The translations under genes were made by a program, and so were the position numbers. From Sabellastarte sp. h YS-2021 (taxonomy: Eukaryota; Annelida; Polychaeta; Sabellida; Sabellidae), in NCBI GenBank assembly GCA_964017235.1, contig OZ024936.1, positions 48,969,028 through 49,033,027 on the forward strand: DNA of 64,000 nt, given 5' to 3'. Shown one piece after another: positions 1 to 10,900 of this stretch (position 1 is the first letter of the stretch; each line of letters starts with the position of its first letter). The notes beneath the pieces are model-generated. The model had not been told where the DNA came from, did not search any database, and saw only the letters and a list, made by a program, of their open reading frames with translations.

Positions 1-2422
1 GTTCACCCCCCACGACGAATACCTGTTGCAATAAAGAATAAGGTTAAATCAGAGCTAGACCGTATAGAGAAATTAAATGTGATTGCCAAGGTTACTGAAC
101 CGACAACTTGGGTCAGCTCCATGGTTGTTGTCCAGAAAGCTAACTCAGACATTAGAATTTGCCTTGACCCAAAGGATCTAAACCAGGCCATAAGGCGACA
201 ACATTACAGAACCCGTACCTTACACGACATCCTGCCAAACCTCAAGGATGCAAAGTATTTTGGTACTTGTGATGCCAGAAGTGGCTATTGGACAATAAAA
301 CTTGAAGAAGAAAGTGCAAAACTGACAACCTTCAACACAGCCCTTGGCAGGTATAAATTTCTATGCCTCCCATTTGGTTTGATTTCTTCCCAAGATATCT
401 TCCAACAGAAAATTGATCAGGCGTATGAAGGGTTAGAAGGTGTAGAACCAATTGCTGATGATATTCTGATCTTGGGAAATAGCCTTGAGGAGTATGAGGC
501 CAATCAAAGGAAAATGCTGCAGAGATCCAGGGAAAAAGGCATCAAGTTAAACAAGGAAAAGTGAAAATTTGGCTTAACTGAAGTCTCCTTCTTTGGACAT
601 GTGCTATCAAAAGATGGCCTGAAGGCTGACAAGAAAAAGGTGAAAACAATCAAGAATATGCCAAGCCCTACAAACAAAGGTGAACTAGAATCAGTCTTGG
701 GAATGCTCAACTACCTGTCAGCATTTGCCCCTATGCTCTTAGACATGACAGCCTCTTTGAGAGAACTAACAGGGAAGAACACAGTATTCAAATGGGACTG
801 TAACACGGAGTCAATCTTCCAGAAGGTAAAAGATGTGATCACAGCTTCACTAGTACTTGCTTATTTTGACCCAGAAAAAGAGACCCGCATTCAAGAGGAC
901 GCATCAAAAAATGGATTAGGAGCAACTCTTATGCAAGATGGCAAGCCTGTGGCTTTTGCATCCAAATCCCTGAGACACAAAAGGCCTATGCACAGATTGA
1001 GAAAGAACTGCTTGCAATCCTATTTGGCTGTGAAAAATTTCATGAATACCTCTATGGCAGAAAGGTGATAGTTGAATCAGACCACAAGCCACTAGAAGCC
1101 ATCACAAAAAAGCCACTTGCTTCAGCTCCCCCTCGATTGCAGCGCATGCTATTGCGACTACAAAAGTATGACATTACTGTCATCCACAGGCCAGGGAAAG
1201 AAGTACCTGTTGCTGATGCTCTATCACGTAAGCACATGAAAAACACTGACAACCTAGGGGATGAGGACATTGAAGCTCAGGTCCATGCTATTGTGCAAAA
1301 TCTGCCAATCAGTGATAATCAACTTAATGAAGTCAAGTTAGAAACCAAGAAAGACAGACAGCTGCAAGTTTTAGCCAATGTCATAAATACAGGATGGCCA
1401 GATCACAAAGCCAACTGTCCTGCAGAAACCCTTGAATATTGGTCAGTGAGGGAATAATTGTGCATCATTGATGGAATCATATTCAAGGGAGACAGGATAC
1501 TGATGCCACAAGCCCTACGAAAAACAATGTTGGATGAACTCCATATTGGTCACAAGGGCATTGAAAAGTGTAAACAGAGAGCCAGGACACTGTTCTATTG
1601 GCCCAAACTTAATTCTGACATATAACATGATCACTAAATGCATCATATGTCAGATCCACAGGAAATGAAACACCAAGGAACCACTAAGACAACATGACAT
1701 ACCTTTAAATCCATGGGCAAAGATTGCAACTGATCTATTCGGTTGGAATAATGACAACTACTTGGTTATAGTGGATTATTTCAGCAGATTCTTCGAAATG
1801 GAAAAACTGGGGTCTATCTCAAGCAAAGATGAAAAGAGTGTTTGCTATGCATGGGATTCCACGGCAAGTTATCTCAGACAACGCAACTCAGTATACTTCA
1901 CAAGAATTTCAGAGCTTTGCAGAGGACTATGGATTTATCCACACGACAATTAGTGCAAAACATCCTCAGTCAAATGGTCTTGCTGAAAAAACTCTTGGAA
2001 TAGCTAAGAACCTGTTACAGAAATGTAAAGACAGTTCCCAAGATATAAACTTAGCCATACTTGAATATCGTAACACACCTGTCGACCAGATAGAGGCACC
2101 CAGCGTTCTCCTCATGGGCCGAGAACTATGTTCCATTCTCCCAACCCATAGTAATCACCTGAAACCCTGTTATGTGTCTCCACAACACATGAAGACACGA
2201 CTGAGATTAAAACAGCAAAGGCAAAAGAGGTATTATGACCAAGGCTCTAAACCCCTGCTTAAGCTTGCCGTAGGAGAATACATCATGATGCAACAACCAA
2301 ACAAACGGCGGAAACAAGCTGTTGTCCAGGCAGTCCACAGTGATCGTTCTTACATTGTCACAACAGAAGATGGGTCAGAATACAGGCGAAATAGAATCCA
2401 TTTACAGAAACTGCATCACTAA
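1..2422 (+). pseudogene. Broken Ty3/Gypsy pol (RT - RNase H - integrase)
   Basis: The frame is open from base 1, inside the RT domain. RT motifs include LPFGL and an ADD catalytic pair around 455-463. An in-frame TGA sits at 562-564, after which the same frame continues through SFFGHVLS and on into RNase H (DASKNGLGATL). A frameshift near 968-980 moves the rest of RNase H (VIVESDHKPLEAI) into another frame, which ends at TAA 1455-1457. An integrase zinc-binding region (HIGHKG, then CIICQIH) is visible at about 1540-1660 across further stops. The integrase core (VIVDYFSRF; SDNATQYTS; HPQSNGLAEK) is split between 1762 and 1829 by another frameshift. The last 197-codon frame carries the integrase C-terminus and ends at 2422. 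The short untranslated tail and overall style suggest the Mag-like lineage, but that is only an impression. Confidence 0.85.
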
Positions 2423-3195
2423 AAATGTGGAATACAGTTGAAATATAAATCAGTTCACAGAAACCTTATCACAAGAAACTTTCTGGGCAATACTGGAAGT
2501 TTTGTGACTAAATGGATACTTTGTATATATAGTTCAACCTGATTACTAGATCTGTAGCTATTTGTGCATTTATTAAGCTAGACAAATTACTATCACACCA
2601 ATAAAAGGGCAGAATAATCCCTTGGGTGATAAAACAGAGAAAGGGCAGTCTACTCTGTTTCTCAGCATTGGAGAATGCATGTTAGTTTATTGATAAAAAA
2701 ATAAAATAGGGGAACATTTTAAACATATTAAATAATGCAGTGTCACTTGATTTGTACTAAACCACTCTCTTGAAAGATCCACTCTACAAAGGTACACCAG
2801 AATTAATACCAGAGAGGAGAAAATTCAAAGGCAAATATATCTTTCACAGGAAATGCTACATCTGTGAAAACAACTTTCCAACAAATGTTTATAGCAGTGC
2901 ATAAATTTAAAGTAATTGTAGAAGCTACTGATGTATTACATTTTATTGTGTACAGTAACAGCATTTCCTATGATGTCAGGAAGCTCTTATATCTAGATAA
3001 GAATAGCATAATTTATCACTTTAAAGGAACACTACACAGATCTGACAAGCCATTAAATCCAGTCAACCTTTTCTAGCTACTGCAACATCTCCAATAGAAC
3101 CTATATGCTTATGTTTTAAAGAATAATCTTGATAGACATTTATAAAGATAATTTTGTATTAATTAAATACTTAATTTTTAAATAAAAGACGGGCA
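2423..3195 (+). other. Untranslated stretch between Gypsy pol and candidate LTR
   Basis: AT-rich DNA with no convincing reading frame. The 70-codon frame at 2864-3076 resembles nothing I know. It probably belongs to the retroelement's 3' untranslated part. Confidence 0.35.
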
Positions 3196-3357
3196 TGTTA
3201 TATATGTGTGTATTCCACTATTTGTAATGTACCAACTATTAGATATTGTACATACAATGTATATATAAGACTTTGTTATGTGAAATCTGTGAGTCTAGAA
3301 TAAATGCTTGTAGTGTCAAGACCTATCTTGTTGTCTGTTCTTAAATGAAGATTAACA
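3196..3357 (+). repeat. Candidate 3' LTR of the Gypsy element
   Basis: This 162-bp segment starts TGTTA and ends TAACA, the inverted termini expected of an LTR. It is preceded by the purine-rich stretch AAAAGACGGG (polypurine-tract position) and contains AATAAA near 3300 followed by a GT/T-rich stretch. The 5' LTR is outside the window, so neither identity between LTRs nor a target duplication can be tested. Confidence 0.45.
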
Positions 3358-4274
3358 TTAATTAAGCTCCAAAGAAACCCACCAAATAACACAGTACTGA
3401 AACCAAACTTTTTTGCCTGGCAAATACCACTGATGACTATGAAGTCAAACGAATGGATTTATTAAATTTAAACACACATGACATATTGATTGGTGAAACT
3501 TTTAACCAGAAATACAATTGGAATCTACACTTTCTTCAATACACTAGACATATAGGTTTTTTCAATATGACTTCCGGTAAAGAACTTAGCTGTCCAAACC
3601 ACCTGCCAATCTAAATACAAATTAGTTACAGTGGCACACGAAGTGAGGTTGGACTCAAGGTTGTAAAATACAGTCCGACGTGCAAGATCAAAGCAAGTTC
3701 AAACCTAGGCGAATTATGACTGATAAGTAGAAAGGCATAATGAATTGAAAAGCGAATATAGTCCGTGTGTTCAAAGCTAATGGAAAAGCAAGAATGTATT
3801 TTAAATTATAAATGGGGTGGTGTGTAAGTATTATTATATGAGATTTATGTTAAAGTACACATAACAAAGTATGGGGCCAAAACAGAGCATAAGATCTTAG
3901 AAGTTCAAAGGTTGCCACAAAATAAAAAAGACGATTGAAAATGACTGAAGAATTCATCACAAAATTCATCAAAGCATGATCCAGGTGGCTAATAAACACT
4001 TTCTTTCACCAAATGACTAGCCTACCTACGGCAATTACAATAATTTCAAAGGACGTTTAAGAAGGACTGCCAACTATTTTAAGCTTGATGTTTTGATTGT
4101 TTGATGGATAATAAAACCAACACCACCACCAAAATTATAAGCACAATGTCGGTGGCACACTTTCTACATGGGTGGAGTTATTGAGCAGGCAAACTATGTC
4201 AGATGGACATATATGTGTTCTGTGTAAAGGGGAAATCTCACATGTTCATGCAGTATTCCTAAATTGGAATCTAC
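3358..4274. other. Intronic or upstream DNA of gene A, nothing recognised
   Basis: No exon homologous to gene B exons B1-B5 could be found here, so the earlier exons of gene A probably lie left of the window. No repeat family is recognised. Confidence 0.3.
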
Positions 4275-4284
4275 TAGGGCACCA

Positions 4285-4515
4285 TGGGCCACAGTAGTGC
4301 AGTGGTAACACACTCGCCTCCCACCTCTGAAGTTGGCAGTTTAAACCCCCTTTCACCGTGTGGGAAAATTGGTAGTTACTTATCTAAGGTCTGTAGTTTA
4401 CAGTAAAAACCTTGACCAACTGTGTGAACTGGTTTCCTCTGCCGACAAAACTTGTACTCTTGATATGACCTGTAGAGTGTTAAAAGCGATGTAAAACCCA
4501 TATAAATAAATAAAT
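4285..4515 (+). mobile_element. tRNA-headed SINE, copy 1
   Basis: The head carries Pol III-like A and B boxes (GTGCAGTGGTAAC; GGCAGTTTAAACC). A body (TTTACAGTAAAAACCTTGACC, GGTTTCCTCTGCC) and a tail ending ATAAATAAATAA follow. A 10-bp target duplication TAGGGCACCA lies at 4275-4284 and 4516-4525. The layout and the tail (GCGATGTAAAACCC plus ATAAA repeats) recall the MetaSINE group of invertebrate SINEs; that link is from memory. Other copies are at 4584, 16147, 48476 and 62032. Confidence 0.85.
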
Positions 4516-4583
4516 TAGGGCACCAGACTTCAAAAGTGACACTCAATTTTAAATGCAACGTCTTGGAATTTAAAGTATGATGA

Positions 4584-4813
4584 TTTGTTTATTTGGGGTT
4601 TTACGTCGCTTTCAACACTGTACAGGTCATATCACGACGGGTAGTTGGAAGGGCAGAGGAAACCAGTACATATAGTTCGCTAGGGTTCTGTACTGTAAAC
4701 TGCCGACCAACGGCAAGCAACTACCAGCTTTCCCACTTACGGCCATGACGGGGATCGAACCCCGGCCGCAGAGGTGGGAGGCAAGAGTGTTGCCACTCTG
4801 CCACCGTGGCCCC
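4584..4813 (-). mobile_element. tRNA-headed SINE, copy 2 (inverted)
   Basis: Reverse-complement member of the same family as 4285-4515, 69 bp away in opposite orientation. A perfect 15-bp target duplication TTTAAAGTATGATGA flanks it (4569-4583 and 4814-4828). The B box is read on the minus strand from GGGATCGAACCCC. The head-to-tail inverted neighbours could pair in pre-mRNA of gene A. Confidence 0.88.
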
Positions 4814-4891
4814 TTTAAAGTATGATGAAAGCAGGAAATATCACAATATATCATGTGTTAGTAAAATACCAATTTACTTTTTCACTTTTAG

Positions 4892-4974
4892 GATGAAAAT
4901 GTCCACCTATCCTTCCAAGGAGTAGATACACCAGCCGGGGATTCATTAAAAGATCCAGAAAGCCCGTATATGCT
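4892..4974 (+). CDS. Gene A exon A1 (83 nt)
   Basis: Acceptor TTTTAG, donor GTGAGT. Codes DENVHLSFQGVDTPAG to SPYM, ending after two bases of a codon. Same length and phase as exon B6; a YML tyrosine motif sits at its end. Confidence 0.75.
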
Positions 4975-7900
4975 GTGAGTTTAAGTCATGTCAGATGTTT
5001 CCGTAAATGATTAATATATACTCCTGATCTAGATTCTACAACTGTAAAAGATTCTACATCAAATCAAACAGTTCTTTACAGATAGTTAATTAGGGGAAAT
5101 TTATTTTAGTTTGTTTTATACAGTGCAACACTTTCCACTTCTCTAAGTACATTACTTAAGAGTATTGCATTAAAGTATGATTTCTTTTTTATGAAATTTG
5201 GGATATGACACAAAGTATATAAATTTATAAAAAAAATAGATATTAATAGAATATTTAAAAGACCCTAAAGCATCACTGCAGCAATATTGTTGAAGGATTG
5301 TCACATCTACATTTAACCACAATATAGTAGTCTTTGTTGCTTGGCTCATTTGTATATAACCAAAGTGTTGTAGTCATTATGGATTGGTTTCTCGGTCGAG
5401 AACAAGGTCAAAAGTGAGTCAGAAAGTATGACACAGTAATAGGGTAAAGAGCCTTTATTTCACAACACATAACACAATGACAACTAATTTACTGACACAC
5501 GACAACAATGACGCCTTTGGGTTACGATTAATTGCTAATAGAACCACTGTCACAATACTGGCGTCAACACACTACCAGACAATAAACTATAGCATATTAC
5601 TGAAACAATGACACAAATAAATTACGTTTTTAACTAAAACAAATAAAATATTTACATAAAAGGGACAGAAAGGCCCCACATAGAAGATTATGTCCCGTTT
5701 GCAGGGACAAGTGTAATCACCGACTGGAATGGCAGTGTGGTGCAAATAAAGGTAACCTGTGAAAAGGTGCAGTGGAGCATGTTGATGCTACAGGGAGGTG
5801 GGAGGGTGAATGTTTACTGTTCAAAACACAAGTTGAAACTGGCCACAGAAAGGGATGGAAGAACTAACAACAATTATAAGGCGGGAAATTGTGATGAAAG
5901 TTCATTCACTGCCAGTCCAAGATGTTATGACAAGGATTACATACGACCACCCCCATGACCTACCCATTAATTACCCGAGACCTCATTCTCAACTGACAGG
6001 TTGTGACAAGCAACAAGCCCGACAGTCGAGAACAAGGTCAAAGGTGAGAGGCAGAAAGTATGACACAGTAATGGGGTAAAGAGCCTTTATTTCACAACAC
6101 ATAACACAATGACAACTAATTTACTGACGTACGACAACAATGACGCCTTTTGATTACAATTAATTGCTAATAGAACCACTGTCACAATACTGGCGTCAAC
6201 ACACTACCAGACAATAAACTCAGTAATATATAAAATTGGATCAACTGCTATAGCCAATAGATGAAAAAAGTCTTTGATAAAATTGTCTCTAAAAACCAGT
6301 CAGTCTTTGTAAACGGTTGCTTCATTGGAGAAAATACCAGTCTCATCTATGACATCATGCATTTTACAGAGAAGCATAAATTTTTTGGTTTCTTATTGTT
6401 AATAGACTTTGAAAAGGCATTTTACTCTGTGTCCTGGAAATTGTTATCTTCTGTGAAAAAGCTTTAGGCTTTGGACCAAGTATTATTAACTGGATAAATC
6501 TTTCAATAAAAATGTTAAAACATCAATAATCCAGTATGGCTTCTTGTCAGATCCAGCCAATATTGAAAGGGGCTGCAGACAAGAAGATCCTATTGCATCT
6601 TTCCTTATCTAATGTGTGCACAGATACTTTTAATATTGGTAAAACTTAACAAGCAATTAGCAGGAACTACTATTTATAAGACAGAACGAAATAACACAGT
6701 TTGCTGGTGACACTACACTTATTTTGGATAGTTCAGAGGGTTCCCTACTGGCAGCATTGATTACATAAGGAATATTTGGAATGCTATCTGGACTGAATAT
6801 CAATAATGATAAAACCAAACTAGTCTTGACACGTAAAATACACTATTCAAGACAGAAATTAGATCTAAAAACAGACTTGATATGGGGAGCTACTGAGTTT
6901 AGCCTCTTGGGAATAATTTTTTTCTGTAAATCTAAGTAAAATGGTGGATCTAAATTTTTCAGCCTGTTGTCTTCCAAATTCAAACTATACTGAAAAGATG
7001 GAGAAATTGTTTCTTAACACTACTAGAAAATATATGCGTTCTTAAATCACTATAACTTCTTAAACTTACACATCTGTTTATATCTATTCCCAGCTCAAAT
7101 GTAGGCTTTTTTAGTTCAAATTAATAAAATATTCTACAATTTTATTTGGGAGGAAAAGCCCAACAATGTCAGCAGAGATTTATTATGTAAAGATTATACA
7201 GAGGGAGGACTGAAATGGTTAATATAAAGTATTTCATAAGTTCTTTGAATTTGACAAGGATACAGAGGATATACGTAAATGACGATGTTCAATGGATAAA
7301 TTATTAAATATTTGCTGTGAGAAAAAAAATTGTCATAGGACTACAATGAGCTTAAATGTGTGCAAGCATAGCAAACAATATGATCTGGGAAAAAGGTACT
7401 CTTTACATGGGCAGACTTCATGATACAACTCTTAGAACATAGTGAACCCCATGAAATATTATGTAGACCTATTTGGTATATATGAAAATATACAGCTTAG
7501 AAAATAGTTTCCCATTTATTACCACCTACAAAAACATGTCTATATTTATGACTTTCTAGAAATTAATATGTATTGAAATAATTGATGCAGACAAAATGGT
7601 CACCATTTGAAAAAGTGTTCTTCACATTTAAAAGCAAAATGGGTAGTTTCCTCACTGATAAATGATAAATTTCACATTTTTTTCTTCAAGAATGCTACCC
7701 CGAGCTCCTCTTCCTCCACCACAGCAACAGCCCAAATCAACAAAACACTTGTCAACTGTATCAACTGTGACTGCATCTTCTCAACATCAACTGCAAACAC
7801 ACATCGAGGTATTGTTGTGGCTGATTTGTTGTTGTTGCTAGAAATTACTTCCCTAAATTTATGAATTACTTCCAGTAAACATTTCTAATGTTGGCAAATG

Positions 7901-10900
7901 TTTGAAGGTAAACGTTTCAAAAAGGTTTTAAAATGCTGGGTACGAAACCCATTTCTAAAAGAATGCCATTTATTAAATATTTAATGACAAATGTAAGAAA
8001 AACGTTAGAAATGAATATTACAATGTCTCAGGAATATTACTACAGCATGGCTTAACCAACATTATCCTTAATTGGTTCAGAGGTCAAACAAAACCTTTTT
8101 ATTGTGCTCACCAACAAAGATAAAATCACAAATTCAAACCTTTAACCTCTGATGTAATATTTCAAATGATGTATAAGCTATGCACAATTAATTATATATG
8201 TATTTACCTTACATAATATATATTGACAGGAAGGAAACCATTCGACAGGCAACAATGAGACAGCAGACACAGAAAAATATTCATTCATGTGGAAACAAAA
8301 TTCAAACCTGCAAGGAGTCTGCCCAAAACCAAAGTTTGTACCAGATTCTTTTTCATTCTTCAAGAAAACGACCATTTTCTAAGAAACTTTCTTAAAATTA
8401 AAAAAACATTCTTGAAATAAGAACTTTTAAATCCGTGGAAATTTTCAAAGTTCCAAAGGAAATAATGCACAATTGGACACAATAGTAAAACCCAGGTAAC
8501 ATTAATATTTTAGGTGTTCATCAGCATGACATAAAAAAAAACTTATTTTTAGACATTTATCTTATTCTTAGAATTTTCTCTAAGAAAATGTGTATTCATT
8601 ACTGAATATAAGCCCTGTTGTTCAAAGTATATTGGTAACTTGAAGTATTATGGTATTTTATCCATGCAAATGATATAAGATTGTGATATCTCACTGTTTC
8701 TCTTACCATAAACACGTGTAAAAGTCTTGTTTTAAAGATCCGTCACTGTGGCCTAGCGGGTAACACACTTGTCTAGGAACAAAGAGGACGTGGGTTCAAA
8801 CCCAGGTACAGGCAGATACATAGTGGCTCGGATGATCACTTAAAATGGGGGTCATTGGGTCCTATCCCCAGTGGCAGGCTAAAGTACCTCAAGGATGTTG
8901 ATAAATGGTCATCCTTGAGCCTCTGTCTTTCAGTTAGGGGAATGTAAGTTACTTCTGAGTTGGGACTGTACCTGTGCGGTCCGATGGGTTAAATAACGTT
9001 TTGATTCCTGTAGTATATGGAGATATTGTGCTGAGTATAAAAATAAATACACAAATTTGTTTTACACAATAGCCTTCAAATAAGAAAAGTTCTCTATTGA
9101 TTTGTACTAATATTTTATTCCAATATTCTATTTTCTATATGTGTAACAAAATAATTTACAATTCATATAATAATACATGGAAAGGTTATTTACAGATAAA
9201 AAAAATATGATAATTTAATTTGCAGCATTTGTAAGAATTTGATTTATATTATGATTTAATGTATATTTGTATACGAAAATTTACAGCTGACATTCTATGA
9301 TATTTCTCACTTTTTATTATGGTATTATTCACAGTCTATGTAAATTATAATTCACAGTTTATATGATTATATTATGCACAGTTTGTACTATAATTCAGCC
9401 TTGTTAAGTCAAACCTTGAACGGTCGAAAATTTCTATTCTAAAGTAGTGTTTCCATGTTCCCAACTTTGCCATGAATTCTGGCTGATTTCGAAATCAGGG
9501 CCAAAATGTTTAAAATTGAGAAAACTTTGCGACAAAATTCGGAATATCTAACAAGTTTAATCATCTTTGAAAGTTGGTAACTGTTCTTCTCAACTGAAAA
9601 GTTAGAATCTTTAGTTATGATTCTTATCATTAAGCCAAGTTACACAGGTCAGAAAGCATTCCAGTCATATACTGTCACTAATTAGGCAATTTGATATCAC
9701 TGTTACATTCAATCATTTTGAAATCATATTAGCCTGGGAATTTTAGTCCCTGACTTTGACCAGAATGATGATATGTTATGTGTATAAACTTGTCACTCCT
9801 GTCATTTTGTTCCCAAAAGATCGGAAGGGTTGGAGATTGGAACTCGTCATATTGTCTTACCAAACTGTTTTATCATATTGAAATAATATTGAAGTAATAA
9901 AGATTGGACTTTAAAGTTCTTGGCATTCAGGGTTGGTTGGGATCGGTCTAATCCCCAGGACACTGATGCATTAGGATTTTCCAGCTTTTTTTGGCAAATG
10001 TTGCCACCTTCTTATGCTGATCCTCCCCAACAATCCTTGAACATGGAACCAAGCTTTTAGCTAGAATTTCTATATCAACAGGGTAAATTAGACTACTTCG
10101 AGGGGAAATGCCCTCTGCAGAAGTCTCTAATTACTTCTAATTGCAACAAAATTCCACTTTATAAAATTCTACTTTGAGAGGTTTGACTGTAATAAAAGTG
10201 TATTTAACTAGGCCACCCCCGCCCCCTCCCAAACCTGAAAAGAGACTGAAAATCAATTGCCAAGGCTCTGTGCCTTTAACAAGATCATCACCATCTTCAG
10301 AACAACAGTTGCAGGCAGCCACAGAGGTATGTGTTATGCAGAGTTAAAGCCTATAACATGTCTTCCTCAAGATAAAAAAATGCCAAGACATGCCAAGAAT
10401 TAATTGGTAGAGACACAAGGAAGTTGTGATATTAAGTGTGGGTGCAGGCTAGAAGCTGTCAATACTTTATGATTGAAATAGTTGGAGAATTTTTCAACAT
10501 ATAAATAATTTTGTGTCAACTCATTTTGGGTGGTTGGGGGTGGGGTTTTGGGTCCTTCAATAATTAGCTCATTGACTAAGGTTTACAATCGGGTATAGCA
10601 CATTGCTTTAGGGTATATCAAGACTTCAGCAGTTTAGGAGATGGAGGAATGTAGGGCATTCCAGCTGATCAAGACTGTGTCCTGAGAAATATGAGACACT
10701 AATAAGCAAGTACCTACTTTTCTGCTTTGCATCTGGCCGGAATTCAAACCTACAATCAGAGGCAGGTATACGATAATCTCACACATAATGTTGTCCAAAT
10801 GGATATTTTGCATTTTACGACATCGGCACTTGGTGAACAGAATTGCCAACTTACATTCTTATCTTATAGAATGCATGTAGTCCATAGTATCTCAGATGTT

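Larger units (their letters stand above)
1..3357 (+). mobile_element. Ty3/Gypsy LTR retrotransposon, 5' part outside window
   Basis: A pol gene runs from base 1 to 2422 in the order reverse transcriptase, RNase H, integrase, which is the Ty3/Gypsy order. It is followed by about 770 bp of untranslated DNA and a candidate 3' LTR at 3196-3357. The gag, protease and 5' LTR would lie left of the window. The coding part is broken by stops and frameshifts, so the copy is not autonomous. It lies upstream of exon A1 and is probably in an intron of gene A, but that exon structure is outside the window. Confidence 0.85.
5395..6220 (-). mobile_element. Short element with LTR-like direct repeats
   Basis: Two direct repeats, 5395-5588 and 6025-6220, differ at few positions and enclose about 436 bp of non-coding DNA. 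On the minus strand each repeat contains AATAAAGGCTCTTTACCC, like the R region of an LTR, so the element is read as minus. Its size and lack of coding fit a TRIM-type non-autonomous LTR element. A plain 630-bp tandem duplication is the alternative. Confidence 0.5.

Noticed and set aside
2864-3076. 70-codon frame after an AG-like acceptor as an early gene A exon
   Set aside because: No similarity to any gene B exon, and it lies between Gypsy pol and its candidate LTR.
4738-4810. Functional tRNA gene (GGGATCGAACCCC)
   Set aside because: It is the head of a SINE with a 15-bp target duplication.
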